DNA of 64,000 nt from NCBI GenBank assembly GCA_030710605.1, contig CP092875.1:63115845-63179844 (forward strand), given 5' to 3'. Positions within the stretch are counted from its first letter, which is position 1. Every line of letters starts with the position of its first letter. Of the stretch, positions 9,687 to 21,663 are shown one piece after another. A model generated the notes under the pieces. That model did no database searches and was not told the DNA's origin. It saw nothing but the letters and a program-made list of their open reading frames with translations. The DNA is from Cordylochernes scorpioides (lineage: Eukaryota > Arthropoda > Arachnida > Pseudoscorpiones > Chernetidae). The position numbers and the translations under genes were made by a program.

Positions 9687-10775
9687 TCACAATCCTTGCT
9701 CAATGTGGCGCCCTTCATTCTCAAACACCGTCTGCAGACGATAGATGACAGAATGGTTACAATTAAATAGTTGAAATTTATAAAACGTGTCATCTGATAG
9801 AAGCCTTCAACATGGGCAATGTGGTAGGCCGTCATCGATAAAAACGCGACCTAATGTACCCCCATAACCGAAATTGTAAGGCGTCAAGTCTGGTGATATT
9901 GGAGGCCACTGGTATATAAAGTGGCGACTTATCAACGAATTCCACCGAACGTATCCTTCAGCAATTGTTTGGCACCGCGGGAGATAGGAGGAGGTCCTCC
10001 ATCTTGCATGAATGTTATTTCGCTTAGTGCTTGTCTGTCCTGCAATATGGGAATAACCTTTTCTCTCAAAAGTTTAACATAACGTTCACCAGTTACAAAA
10101 ACGGTTTTAAAAGTTCTTCCATTGATTTTTTCAAAGAAAAATGGCCCAATAATAAAAGAAGAAGTGAACCCACACAAAACTGTAACTCTGTGCTGATGAA
10201 GTGGTATTTCTGTAAAAACCCTAGGGTTTTCTGTTGCCAAAATGAGGCAGTTTTGAATGTTAAATTCTCCCTTTAGATAAAAGTGAGCATCATCTGTTCT
10301 TAGAACATTTGACAGCCAGTTTTCATCAATATCAATTTGCCGGAAAACCCATGCAGCGAATTCTTGACACTTCTCAAAATCGCTGACTTTCAACTCGTGA
10401 AAACTTTGAATTTTGTTAGGATATTTTTATAGAAAAATTCTAAATGTGTGTTCTCTCCAAACTGTTCCATACAAAATCCCCGTTTGTCGAGAAACTTCTC
10501 CATACGTGGATAACGTTTCAATAGCTTCAGCATTCTGCAAAACCGTAACAGCCAATGACTTGCATGTCGATGGTCTTCCACTCCGAGGTTTTGGTTCCAG
10601 AGATCCAGTTTCCTCAAAACTTTTAATCAATCGGTTTAGAGAGTAGCAACTCATTGGTCCTTTACCGCTTCGAATATCTTTAAAGGAACGAAACGCTCGT
10701 AAAGCTTCAGTGGCAGATTCTGAATCACAATTGAAAAAAATTCACCAAGAGTGCTTTATCCTGTAGTGACGGCAT
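9687..10775 (-). pseudogene. Copy A transposase, decayed
   Basis: Covers the same protein as the intact copy C but in several frames: an N-terminal helix-turn-helix part (SLNRLIKSFEETGSLEPKPR), a DDE part (VLRTDDAHFYLKGEFN, then FMQDGGPPPISRGAKQLL) and a separate C-terminal frame. The first catalytic motif has changed and the part after KDTFGG is frameshifted. The start codon is at 10775-10773, inside the LINE target duplication. Confidence 0.85.
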
Positions 10776-10780
10776 TCCAG
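10769..10780 (+). repeat. Target-site duplication of LINE-a (left)
   Basis: ACGGCATTCCAG here and ACGGCATCCCAG at 18127-18138 are the same 12 bp with one mismatch, and both belong to copy A as judged from copy C. They mark both ends of the LINE-a insertion. Confidence 0.8.
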
Positions 10781-10898
10781 GGGGAAGGGGAGAAGTTCGA
10801 CCACACCTCCTTGCGGTCCCCCCTGGACCCTTGGATTATTTGACCAAATTCTGGCTCGTTTCCAAGATGACTAACGTTGCAACGGCACCCATTTTCAA

Positions 10899-11650
10899 AT
10901 GAATAGCAAAACTGATATCTCCAGTAATGCTACCGTGTCCGGTGTAACCGCCGCGTCAGGAGTTGCAGCTCTAGCTCATGATGAGAAATCTACTACGAGG
11001 ACACAATTCAATCTACTGCAACTCAATATAAATGGTACCCAGAGGAAAATAAAGAGCTGATTTGTCTTCTCTGTGACAACAATGTACATATTAATTGTCC
11101 TCAGGAGACAAAATTGAATCAGAATCTGAGATTCAATATCAAAGATTATACAACACTACGAATGGACAGACCGGGAAAATTTGGAGAAGGACTTGCCGTA
11201 TTGATTAAAACTCTAGAAATCAAATTTAAGGAAATCGCCTATAATCAGAGTAAGCCTAGAGAAAGCACGACAGAAGCTCAGGCAATAGAAATCTATCTTA
11301 CAGATAAAACTATCCCAATCATAAATGTTTATCACCACGATAATACTAGCATCAATACAGGCCTGATAGAGACATTAAATGAAGCGTCTTCGGATATCGC
11401 AATCATACTAGGTGATTTTAACGCCGAAAGACCAACTTGGGGATCACCTGTCCAGGATAACAAAGGTCAGCAGGTTGAGGACATGCTAACCGACCTCGAC
11501 CTTACGCCGATTAAATAACGAAAAGAACACCTATCTATCCAAGTCCACAGGCACAGAATCCGCAATAGACATCACAGCGATAAATTACAACATCGCACCC
11601 ACAACACAATGGAAAATTCTGAAAAGTGCAATCAGTGACCACAGACCAAT
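10899..11650 (+). pseudogene. LINE-a ORF1 start fused to endonuclease remnant
   Basis: An ATG opens a short serine- and alanine-rich stretch that runs directly into an apurinic-type endonuclease reading (TQFNLLQLNING). This implies that an internal deletion removed most of ORF1. The main open part (11114-11518) has ILGDFNAERPTWGS, the GDxN metal-binding region, and beyond a stop the SDHRPI motif near the domain end. Several stops and shifts make it non-functional. Confidence 0.75.
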
Positions 11651-12299
11651 TTTAACAACCCTAAAATTCAAAATTGAGAATTCTCAACAGAATAAAAGAA
11701 CACTGGAAAAAAAATTACAGAAAAGCTTGGAGAACTGTGCAACGAAGATTTAAATCACAGAACGATTGACAAAAAATTGGAAAAATTCTCTTTGAACATA
11801 TCCAAAGCTGCAAAAGTATCGATACCTAGAGGTAGACGTAAAGACCTGTGAATACTTTACTGGAAGGACCACAATATCGAGGCAATGATTGCAGAGAGAG
11901 ACAATAAAAAAGAACTTCTTAAAACAAATAAAACAGAAGAAATCATAAAGGAACTCATTAAAATTAGTCACAAAATAGAACAAGAAATTTGGGTATTCAA
12001 ACAAGAAAAATGGGCAGAATTCTGAGAAAAAAATGGATCCAAAAAAGGAAAGCCATCACTGGAATATAATTAGTGTTATAAAACAATCAAAACCAACACT
12101 AATCCTCCAATACTCAAACCGATATGAACAGTGAGAACGAACAAACAGATGGCTGACATAATTGCTGAATATCTTTAAAGCACTTCCAGACTCAGCTATA
12201 CGAATGAAGGCAGGACTCTAAAAATAATATAAACAAGTTAGTTAAACAAGCAAGAAATTACCATCAACAAGATATTTACTCGAGAGACTTCAGACTGAA

Positions 12300-12944
12300 T
12301 GAGCTAAATTCATCAATAAGAAAGTTAAATCCAAGATGTCACCTGGAGATGCTCTAATCTTTGGTCAAATGATTAAACACTTTGGAGACGAAGCTAAAAA
12401 TCAACTCCTACGAATACTGAACATTTCATGGAAAACTGGTAAACTACCAAAGAATTGGAAGATATCAATTATAGTGCCAATACTGAAACCAAACAAAGAT
12501 GCTAAGGAATGCAAGAACTATCGGTCAATTGCTCTTACCAGCATACTTTGTAAAATAACAGAATGAATAATCCACTCTAGGCTCATAGTCTGGCTCACTA
12601 ACAATAATAAAATAAACTTCTACCAAACTGCCTAAAGATCCAGACACTGTACAACTGATAAACTGTCTACTTCTGTCAATCAATAATAGATTTCTAGGAA
12701 AAACCGCCAAAGAAGACAACGGCCGTATTCCTGGATATGACCTCAGCTTTTGATCGAGTGTAGAAATTATTTGAAAGGCTGCACAGCATCGGAGTAAGGG
12801 GAAAAACTTTAATCTGGATTGCAGACTTCTTAAGGGGAACAAGGATAAAGGTTGGGGCCAATGGAACATTTTCCAAGGACCGAAGATCATGGGCTGGTGT
12901 ACTTCAGGGATCTGTGCTCAGTCCTCTACTCTTCTCGCTATATA
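12300..12944 (+). pseudogene. LINE-a reverse transcriptase, N-terminal half
   Basis: Contains LPKNWKISIIVPILKP, then NYRSIALTSILCKITE, an FLDMTSAFDRV block (first catalytic Asp region) and AGVLQGSVLSPLLFSLY. The mariner is inserted directly after this last motif, so the FADD catalytic box never follows. Several in-frame stops are present. Confidence 0.8.
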
Positions 12945-14075
12945 CGAGGGCCATCCAATAAATAAGTTTCCCTATTTTTTTTTCTGCGAACGAAACGTTG
13001 TAAAAATTAGTTAGCATAGAAGAAATGGTCACTAGGATGCGTTGGGGTCTGGTGACCTTCAAAATCACGCTACTCGTACGCGCAAGTTCGTAGCGCTTCA
13101 GTTTCCATGGAGCTACCACTGGTGAACGTGTCCACTTGCGAACTCCGTTCTGTAATTCGTTTTTTCACGGCGAAAAATTAAACTGCGGTCAATATTCATT
13201 GCAAATCAGTGTCAGTGTATGGTGAAGAATGTATGAGCATCCAAATGGTTCGCCGATGGCGTTCATGGTTCTTAGAAGGACGGCAAAACGTGCATGATGA
13301 CGAGCGAAGTGGTAGCCCCGTTACTGCTACGGACAATGCAGCCGTTGCTGCTGTTCGGAATGTGGTGGAAGCAGATCGTCGCGTCACCATTGACGAAATA
13401 ATGATTCGAATGCCTCCTGGAATCGAAATTAGACGCTCTTCGATTGGAACAATCATGTTAGATGTTTTGAATTTTCGCAAAGTCTGCGCAAGATGGGTCC
13501 CGCGTTTGCTCTTGGAAAACACAAGCAACAACGGATGGAGGCAGCCCGAGCTTTCCTGGAAATGCATCAAAGAGATGGAGATCAACTTTTTTCCCGTATT
13601 GTCACTGGAGATGAAAGCTGGGTGCATCTTTCAACTCCAGAAACAAAACGACAAAGCATGGTGTGGAAGAAGCCTGAGGAAAGTGCACCAAAAAAGGCGA
13701 AGGTCACAATCTCTGCAGGAAAAGTTATGGCTATGGAAAACTTCAAATGGGAAATTTTCACACATCCACCTTATTCTTCGGAACTTGCCCCAAGCGACTT
13801 CCATCTTTATCCAGCACTCAAGTGGCACCTTAGAGGCAAGCACTTTGCGAATGATGAAGTGCAGGCGGAGGCGAACCACTGGCTACGAAGATAGGACACG
13901 GCTTGGTACAACAGTGGTATCTAAAAATCGCTACAACGGCACCAAAAATGTTTAGACAGAAATGGTGATTATTTAGAGAGGTAGTCTATGAGTTGTATAA
14001 TGAAAATAAAATAACTGCATAATTGTAAATAATGTGGTTTATTTGTTAAAAAATAGGGAAACTTATTTATTGGAT
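12945..14075 (+). mobile_element. Mariner element, internally deleted
   Basis: The left end, CGAGGGCCATCCAATAAATA, is preceded by TA, and the right end holds the inverse of CATCCAATAAATAAGTTTCC. The outermost ten or so bases on the right are missing where gypsy sequence begins. The length of about 1.1 kb is close to a normal mariner although the gene has lost its core. Confidence 0.85.
13200..13894 (+). pseudogene. Mariner transposase, frameshifted and lacking a catalytic segment
   Basis: The first frame gives the helix-turn-helix half (MSIQMVRRWRSWFLEGRQNV, then NFRKVCARWVP); a frameshift near 13490-13510 moves to a frame with TGDESWVH (first catalytic Asp). After KAKVTISAGKVMA it jumps to NFKWEIFTHPP and SELAPSDFH (third Asp), so some 60-70 residues including the second-Asp block are deleted. 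It cannot catalyse transposition. Confidence 0.9.
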
Positions 14076-14269
14076 GCTAGATGCTGTAGCTCAGTAGAGG
14101 ACATTTCGATCTTTTTGTACAAAAATTTGAGGCTTTCTTTTTGGCATTTGAAGGAGGAGATTAAAGTGCTGATTTTTACCTCGCTACCAGATTCTGAAAC
14201 TTTGAAGCAGGGAAACGACATTTTCTTCCTGGTCTAATGAAAGATCAACCCTATGATTCTATCATTTAA

Positions 14270-15232
14270 AGAATTAAGCTGCATTTGGATCCAAAGAAGA
14301 AAGTGATACCACTGCGATGCAGATTTTTAAAGAGAATTCAACGGGAAGGAGAATCAATTTCGGAATATCTTAGAGAATTGAAACATTTGGCAATAAATTG
14401 TAATTTCGTCGATATGTTGGGAACCATGATGCGGGACCGTTTTGTGGCTGGAATCTAGTCAGAAATCCTGCAAAAGAAGCTACTACAAGAGGACGACGAT
14501 GTCACCCTGGATAAAGTTTTTGCAGTGGCGATCGCGTTCGAATTGGCGGAGATAAATACAAGAGAATTACAAGATAAATTAGTGGCCAAGATATCCCCTG
14601 TGAATTGAAAGGATAAAAAGGGCGAGTACAATAATAGTACGGCGCAGTATAGACCTTTCAGGCAAAGTGGCAAAGGCAAAATAGTGTGTTATAGATGTGG
14701 TGAAAGACATTCACACGTGGCATCTGTTCTACCTCATAGAACAAAGACTTGTTTTAAAATGTAATAAACTGGGTCATTTAAGTAGGGTCTGCAAAGCTAG
14801 TAAAAGAATGTGGGGATGTAAATTTGTACAAGAGGACTCTATATATTCTGTACAGGGCGAAACTGATGCCACAATAAATTTAACAGTAGATGAATATTCT
14901 TTGTGTTTTACAATAGATACAGGAACTCCAGTTACGTTAATACCTAAAGATATTTACAAGAATTATTGTGGCAAGGTAAAAGATTATTTCCAACAAATTT
15001 AAGATTAAAATCCTTTTGTGGTAAATCAATAGATATTATATATCAAAGAAATGATTTTGTAAAAGAAGCCAACCAATATTTACGATTAATAGTTGTGAAT
15101 GAAAAAATCCAGGTAATTTTATTAGGAAAAGAATGGCTTAAACAGTTGAAACTTGATTATTCTATATTGTTTAGCATTAAAATTTTAAATAATGAATATA
15201 ATAGAAATATATTCAAATATATAAAAATTTGA
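14270..15232 (+). pseudogene. Gypsy gag and protease remnant
   Basis: Gag-like text (ESISEYLRELKHLAINC) is followed by zinc-knuckle halves, CYRCGERHSH and CFKCNKLGHLSRVC, the second being a good CX2CX4HX4C. Then comes FTIDTGTPVTLIP, the aspartic protease DTG active site, continuing as a separate 88-residue frame ending near LLGKEWLKQLKLDYS. Stops interrupt gag. Confidence 0.8.
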
Positions 15233-15235
15233 TGG

Positions 15236-16080
15236 ATAGGTATGCAGATTTGTTTAACAAAGATTTGGGCTGTCTAAAGGACGTTAGAATAAATTTTAAT
15301 TTGAAAAAGGATTTGACTCCTGTGTGTGTTTTGTAAGGCCAGAAGTTTACCTTTCTCTCTAAAAAACAAAGTAGAGAATGAAATTGATCGTTTAGTGAAT
15401 TCTTGCATTTTATAACCTATAGTTCATGCATATTGGACCGCTCCAATAGTACCGGCATCAAAAAAGGATGGTAGTGTAAGGATATGTGGTGATTTTAGAT
15501 GTACAGCTAATAAAGCAATAGAATTAGATAGGTATCCCATTCCATCGATCGATGAGATCTTTTCAAAATTATCTACAAGCACCGTACTTTCGACTCTAGA
15601 CCTATCACAGGCTTACTTACAAGTAATGTTAGCGGAAGAAGCCAAAGCTGTTGTTGATATAAACACAACAAAGAGGTTGTTTTCTTATAAAAGACTACCA
15701 TATGACGTAGCGGTAGCACCAAAATGATTTCAGAGGATTATGGAAGGCCTATTTTCTTATTTGCCAGGTGTGGCCTGCTACATAGATGATATTTTGGTTG
15801 CAGGAAAAGACTTTAAAGATCATGAACAAAAGTTGGATCTAGTGTTTAAATGATTGCTAGAAAAAGGTTTAAAGTTAAACAGATATAAATGTAAATTTAA
15901 AAAGAAATCGGTTGAATATTTATGGTTTAAAATGGATAAATATGGACTGCATTCCTTATAAAATAAAATTAAAGCAGTGATAGAGGCGCTGAACCTAAAG
16001 AATGTTTCGCAATTAAGATCTTTCATAGGACTCTTAATCTAATATTATAGATTCATATAAAGAATATAGCAAACATTCTA
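15236..16080 (+). pseudogene. Gypsy reverse transcriptase remnant
   Basis: Reads AYWTAPIVPASKKDGSVRIC, STLDLSQAYLQV (first catalytic Asp) and CYIDDILVAG (the YIDD box), with TAA/TGA interruptions, for example in the GVAVAP-like segment. The RT palm is recognisable throughout but not translatable. Confidence 0.85.
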
Positions 16081-16098
16081 GCGCTATTCTATCAACTT

Positions 16099-16722
16099 TT
16101 GAATAAAAATTGTAGATGGAATTGGACGAAAAAATATCGAATGTTATTTAAAAAATGTAAATCATTATTTATGGAATATGGATTAGGCGTAATTCTGATT
16201 CATAGAAATGATAGAAAGGAAGAATTCCCTATAGCTTTTGTTTCTAGAACATTAACTGAAGCGGAAAAACGTTTCTCTCAACTAGAAAAGAAAGCGTTGA
16301 GCATAACTTTTGGCGTTGAGAAATTCAGACAATACTTACTGGGACGAAAATTTGTATTGGTCACAGACAACAGACCCTTAATTCATATATTTTCACCTCA
16401 TAAACCAATTCCCATATGTGCATCATCTAGAATTAAAATATGGTCCTTAAAATTAGCTGCATTTAATTATACTATGGAATTTCGAAAAACTAGTGATAAT
16501 TCCAATGTTGACGCATTGTCACGTCTAGAATCGAGTGTCAGGGAGTCTCTTGATGAAGACCAGGTACTTCTTCTTAGGAAGTCGAATGAGGTACCGTTCT
16601 CTTTTATGGAGGTGGCTAATGAGACGCCCCAAGATAAAATACTGTCTATAGTATTAAGGAATGTTAGAGAAGGCAACTGTGTGTGTGGAAATTCACAAGG
16701 GTACCGAGAGAAAACCCACTAG
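16099..16722 (+). pseudogene. Gypsy RNase H domain
   Basis: A 207-residue open frame: FVSRTLTEAEKRFSQLEKKA (contains the catalytic Glu), VLVTDNRPLIHIF (TDxxxL block) and NSNVDALSRLE, the usual end of gypsy RNase H. The first acidic position near the start is replaced by a degraded sequence. Confidence 0.85.
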
Positions 16723-16733
16723 CTCCTCATTAT

Positions 16734-17586
16734 AAGATCAATGAGGAATTAAGTTTGGAGTTTGGTTGTCTTCAATGGCGTGAAAGAGTGGTAATTCCCC
16801 AAAAATTAATATCTTTAATTTTAAATGACTTGCATGAAATACACATGGGGATTGTTAAAATGAAGATGATTGCCAGACGGTATTTTCTGGTGGCCAGGCA
16901 TAGACAGTAACATCGAGGAGTTAACTAGAGAATGTAGAGTATGCCAAGAATCGGCAAGCATGCCCCCGGCTACCATCTCGGAATGGACTTGGCCCGAAAA
17001 ACCGTGGCATCGACTTCATCTTGATCTATCGGGTCCGTTCATGGGAAGAATGTTTTTGGTTCTCGTGGACGCATACTCAAAGTGGATAGAAATTTTTATC
17101 ATCAAAGATATTACCAGAAAAACGATTATAAGTCATCTTAGAGAAATTCTCGCCAGAATTGGATTGCCCTAATTTTTTGTTACAGATAACGGAAGACAGT
17201 TTGTCTCCGGTGAATTCGAGCAATTTACCAAAATGAATGGTATACGGCACACTAAGACCAGTCCGTATAATCCTAGTACAAATGGTTTAGCTGAGAGATA
17301 TGTAAGAGAGTTTAAAAACCTTTTGAGAAATAATAATGGGAAGGATGATTTAGAGACGAATCTACAAAGATTCCTATTTGCTCATAGAGCATTCCCCCAA
17401 ACTGTAATAAAGGAATTCCCCGGCGGAACTGCTAATGAAGAGAAGTTTAAGATCAAGATTCTCGAATTTAATACCAAGATGGGAAATCCGCGAGAGGTAT
17501 TTCATGAGGCCGTAAGAAGGCAGAAGCAGTTTACTACAGGTTGCGAGGTTTATTACCGCAACTATGCAACTGGACCTAAACGGTAA
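16734..17586 (+). pseudogene. Gypsy integrase remnant
   Basis: Three overlapping frames: a zinc-binding part (LHEIHMG, then ECRVCQ), a core with DLSGPFMG and LVDAYSKWIEI (first Asp), then VTDNGRQFVSGEF (second Asp) and SPYNPSTNGLAERYVREFK (catalytic Glu). Frameshift and stop codons near 16900 and 17171 break it. Confidence 0.85.
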
Positions 17587-17799
17587 AAAGGTACCATTTT
17601 GAAATTATTGAGCTACCGTCACTACCTTATAAGTTGCGAGGGCGTCGTGTATAAGGGCATATCATTCAATTGCGACCTGTGAGAAAGAAACAAGTGGAGA
17701 CAAGAAATTTGATACTTCCTCGAACATCAGGAGAGAAGCCTGTAGGTGGAAGTCAGAAATAAAGTGAAGAGGAGGTTCCAGAGGTTACATCAGGAAACA

Positions 17800-17945
17800 A
17801 GGAGGAGACTGCTTCTGTGCACGTACCCTCTTGCACTCCTATACCAGGGCCTGTTGCTGTGCACGTGCCCTCTTGCACTCCTAAACCGGAGGCTGCCGCT
17901 GTGCAAGTGTCCGTCCGCAGTCCTAGACCTCAGAGAGCAAGGAAA
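17800..17945 (+). repeat. Three 48-bp repeats in gypsy pol tail
   Basis: Three imperfect direct repeats built on GCTGTGCACGTGCCCTCTTG followed by a CACTCCTA stretch, encoding a proline- and valine-rich tail (VHVPSCTP) of the pol frame. The second copy carries a CACGTG. Confidence 0.6.
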
Positions 17946-17983
17946 CCCCTAGACCGACTGGAGTATTATTAAGGGGGGAGATG

Positions 17984-18083
17984 TGTTGTGTATGTAAATA
18001 GATGAAGATTATTTGCATTCTTTAAAGTCTCATTATGTAAGAATATATGTGTATATAAATTGGACATTATTTATTGGCCAAAC
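17984..18083 (+). repeat. Truncated gypsy 3' LTR
   Basis: Begins TGTTGTGTATG after the polypurine tract and matches 21459-21556 (ATGAAGATTATTTGCAT, then TATATGTGTATATAAATTGG). It stops at TTGGCC, where LINE-a 3' sequence begins. Confidence 0.7.
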
Positions 18084-18280
18084 GAAAAGAATCTGAGGCT
18101 CTTTATTGGACACGACAAAAACAACAACGGCATCCCAGAGTAAAATAAATCATCAGAGATAGATACATATTTTTCAAATGAATTAAAATAAATATAATCG
18201 ATACTGAGAGAGAGTTGAATTTAAAAAAATAGAAAATTATTATTTTCGAAATATAAATAGCTGAGAGGATTCCAGCAAAC

Positions 18281-18699
18281 CGCATCTAAAATATCAGTTT
18301 TTTTTGCTACATGTTTTAATTTGCATATACCTATTTTACATATCTCAGATTGTATTTAAAAATCGCTAACCATTCCTTCTAACTTTTGGCGAAATGGTGT
18401 TTTATTAATTTAGCATTTGATATTATTAGGGTTCTTTCCTGGTATTCAAAAAGTAAAAATACGTATCGTTCAGTTATATTTTTCAATTTATCAAACAATT
18501 TGGCCGCTGAATCGCTGATTCTGGTATGGCGCCATCTAGCGAATAAAGTTGTAACTAAAATCAATTTCGAATTTTTCATTATTTGCCATAAAAAATCCCA
18601 TTGCATCCTGAACACAATGGTGTTTACCGCATTGCTCTAGCTCAAATATTCGCGGAGTTATTAATTTTTAAAGTTGTGCGGGACTTTTGGATCACCCTG
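18281..18699 (-). repeat. Right terminal inverted repeat of copy A
   Basis: Inverse of 8627-9053. Contains GCGCCATCTA at 18529-18538. Ends at the TA duplicate. Confidence 0.85.
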
Positions 18700-18701
18700 T
18701 A

Positions 18702-18990
18702 TAATGAATAAAATTGTTTTGACCAGATATTTATTTATTTGAGCTAAGGAATATACATAAAACATAATTTGGTAAAAGCACTGCCTGGCTTAAAGCGTAA
18801 GAATAAAAAAATGAAAAACCTATTTACATAATGTACAAAATATTTGAGCCAGCCATCGGGAAACAACAACAATAAAGTTTATATAGTGAAAACGGCGACC
18901 TCTGGTGGTCGATTTAACATAGTCATTTAATCTATGAAATATATTTGAAAAACATTTTTATTTAACATATATTTATATGAGGTACAATGA
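18702..18990 (+). repeat. Right half of repeat split by copy A
   Basis: Matches 36772-37020 through GAGCTAAGGAATATA, ATAATTTGGTAAAAG, ACTGCCTGGCTTAA and GACCTCTGG(T/C)GGTCGATTT. Function unknown. Confidence 0.7.
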
Positions 18991-19202
18991 AGCTCATCAT
19001 CTCTGAAAATAGACTATTGATCAATAGGCTTTATCAATTAAGGTTTTATCTTAAAATATATTGGCCAGAGAAATTCCCCAACAGTTCTTAAAGACTCCCG
19101 AAACTATTCAAAGTCTTCGATTTCTTAAATCTAAGAGATGTTTTCAACAGGCCATAAACACAAAAATCGGTGAAAACCAAGTTTCGATCTGTAAGAGATG
19201 TA

Positions 19203-21458
19203 CAGGGTGATCCAAAAGTCCCGCACAACTTTAAAAATTAATAACTCCGCGAATATTTGCGCTAGAGCAATGCGGTAAACACCATTGTGTTCAGAATGCA
19301 ATGGGATTTTTTATGGCAAATATTGAAAATTTCGAAATTGATTTTAGTTACAATTTCATTCCCTAGATGGCGCTGTACCAGAATCAGAAATTCAGCGGCC
19401 AAATTGTTTGATTAATTGAAAAATATAACTGATCGACACGTATTTTTCCTTTTTGTATACCAGGAAAGAATCCTAATAATATCAAATCGTTAATTAATAA
19501 AGCACCATTTCGCCAAAAGTTAGAAGAAATGGTTAACGATTTTTAAATACAATCTGAGATATGTAAAATAGGTATATGCAAATTAAAACATGTAGCAAAA
19601 AATATTTATATTTTTGATAGAGTTTTGTCAAATATATTGAATGTTTGAAAAACATAGCTGAATTCAATACACGATTTTTTGAAATGTTAATATAGTACCA
19701 AAAATTATGATGGTACTACTAATAGGATTTCTTGCTATAAGGAATGTGCAATTTCTTGAATAATTGGCGACACTCGACTATTTAACTGGAAATTTGTCAT
19801 GATCCAACAAATGAAATATAGATGGGAGTGACAAAATACATTTGTCGTACTTTATTCCAAATATCCTATGGGCTTGTCAAATGTTATCATTGTTTATTAT
19901 ACTGTACACGATTTTTAAAAATGTATCCCCTCAAATAAATATAATTTTTAAATCAACCTTTTGCGTTGAAAAACGTGGTAGTAAAATCATTTTGTATTAT
20001 TTTTTTTTTTGCCCAAAATTTCTAAAGGTGGGGGGTTACAGAGAATATTCCTTATGCTATTTCTTTTAATGAGCGAAAAGCGATAATCAAACATAAGGGG
20101 TAAAATTGTGTGTACAGTGTTATTCGAGAAGTTATGACACTTTGGTCTGCACGACATAATATAAGATGTGAGCAAATGACAAACAAACAAAAATTACTGT
20201 TCACAAATAAAAAAGAGACAAGATATGAGGACAGAATTTATTTACCCATAACCCAACACAAAGAGCTGCAAAACATTGGTAGATAATATAATACATGGCA
20301 GCTTATATAACACATGAGGTAACTTGTCTCTTGGAAGCCTTGTCTCTTGTATTAGATCACAATCCTTGCTCAATGTGGCGCCCTTCATTCTCAAACACCG
20401 CCTGCAGACGATAGATGACAGAATGGACAGCATTAAAAAAATATCTGATGAAATTGATGAAACGTGCCGTCTGATAGAAGCCTTCAACATGACCAATGTG
20501 GTAGACCGGCATCGATAAACACGCGACTTAATGTACCCCCATATCCAAAAATCGCAAGGCGTCAATTCTGGTGATCTTGAAGGCCACTGGTGTATAAAGT
20601 GGCGACTTATCACACGATCTTCACCGAACGTATCCTTCAGCAATTGTTTGGCACCGCGGGAGATATGAGGAGGTTCTCCATCTTGCATGAATGTTATTTC
20701 GCTCAGTGCTAGTCTGTCCTGCAATATGGGGATAACCTTTTCTCTCAAAAGTTGAACATAACGTTCACCAGTTACAGAAACGGTTTTAAAAGTTCTTCCA
20801 TTTATTTCTTCAAAGAAAAATGGCCCAATAATAAAAGAAGAAGTGAACCCACACCAAACTATAACTCTGCGCTGATGAAGTGGCATTTCTGTAAAAATCC
20901 TAGGGTTTTCTGTTGCCCAAATGCGGCTGTTTTGAGTGTTAACTTCTCCGTTCAGAGAAAATTGAGCTTCATCTGTCCACAGAACATTCAACAGCCAGTT
21001 TTCATCAATATCAATTTGCCGGAAAACCCATGAAGCGAATTCTTGACGCTTCTCAAAATCGCCGACTTTTAGCTCGTGAAGTCTTTGAATTTTTTTACGG
21101 GTATTTTTTAAGACAAATTCTTAGTGCTCTCCAAACTTTTCCATACCAAATCCCCGTTTGTCGAGCACTTACTTCTCTATACGTGGATAACGTTTCAATA
21201 GCTTCAACATTCTGCGAAACCGTAGCAACCCCTGACTTGCATGTCGATGGTCTTCCACTCCGAGATTTTGCTTCCAGAGATCCAGTCTTCTCCAAAGTTT
21301 TTATCATTCGCCTTAGAGAGTAGCAACTCATGGGTCCTTTACCGCTTCGAATACCTTTAAAGGTACGAAACGCTTGTAAAGCTTCAGTTGCAGAATCTGA
21401 ATTGCAATAAAAAAAATTCACCAAGAGTGATTTATGCTGTAGTGATGGTAAAATAAAT
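19203..21458 (-). mobile_element. Transposon copy B, missing one end
   Basis: Same family as copies A and C. One TIR (with TAGATGGCGC at 19364-19373) and the transposase are present; the element stops at an LTR fragment just before the transposase start codon. The 3' UTR is nearly identical to that of copy C, so B and C are close relatives in opposite orientation. Confidence 0.88.
20357..21447 (-). pseudogene. Copy B transposase, disrupted
   Basis: A 249-residue frame carries VLWTDEAQFSLNGEVNTQNS, FMQDGEPPHISRGAKQLL and SPELTPCDFWIWGYIK, but a shift separates the N-terminal frame (SLRRMIKTLEKTGSLEAK). The initiator ATG is lost in a small deletion and an early TAA follows. In the second catalytic motif one Gly has changed to Glu. 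Confidence 0.85.
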
Positions 21459-21570
21459 TGTTGTGCATGTAAATAAATGAAGATTATTTGCATTTTTCAA
21501 AACCTCATTATGTAAAAATATATGTGTATATAAATTGGATATTTGTTGTTGGCCGAACCAATAACCTTAC
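21459..21570 (+). repeat. Gypsy LTR fragment
   Basis: Begins TGTTGTGCATG and matches the LTR start at 17984. It may end at TTACACA near 21575, giving TG...CA ends, but no target duplication is visible. It lies between copy B and LINE-D. Confidence 0.6.
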
Positions 21571-21663
21571 ACACCTCATCTCGTTAACGGAATAATTTTC
21601 TTTGTCTGGTCTGCCTTTTTTTACTCTCTTTGGAGTAGATTTGCTTTTTGATAGTTTTTATTT

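Larger units (their letters stand above)
14076..18083 (+). mobile_element. Ty3/gypsy retrotransposon, decayed
   Basis: Order gag, protease, RT, RNase H, integrase is that of Ty3/gypsy. The coding region is broken by many stops. A polypurine tract (AAGGGGGGAGA near 17971) is followed by a truncated LTR beginning TGTTGTGTATG. No 5' LTR is seen: the left side joins the mariner directly, so a deletion removed it. A related LTR fragment is at 21459-21570. Confidence 0.85.
10781..18126 (+). mobile_element. LINE-a insertion, broken by mariner and gypsy
   Basis: Bounded by 12-bp target duplications. It begins GGGGAAGGGGAG, which may be the natural 5' end, and ends TTATTGGACACGAC plus an ACAAC-type tail shared with the other LINE-a copies. 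Endonuclease and RT remnants precede the mariner at 12945. After the gypsy only about 40 bp of LINE 3' end remain, so the rest of RT and RNase H has been deleted. Confidence 0.75.
8627..18699 (-). mobile_element. Transposon copy A (long-TIR DDE element), interrupted by nested insertions
   Basis: Begins CAGGGTGATCCAAAAGTCCC and ends with its inverse, both flanked by TA, as in the Tc1/mariner superfamily. The inverted repeats are about 420 bp long. The transposase gene lies on the minus strand at 9687-10775, and a LINE-a insertion (10781-18126) interrupts the element beside its start codon. Without the nested material the element is about 2.7 kb. Many substitutions and frameshifts show it is older than copy C. 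Confidence 0.88.

Noticed and set aside
13631..13879. Minus-strand ORF over the mariner
   Set aside because: Shadow of the mariner transposase read on the other strand.
20446..20470. CTGATGAAATTGATGAAAC, hammerhead-like words on the plus strand
   Set aside because: It lies in the transposase coding region of copy B and no stem I or III can be formed.
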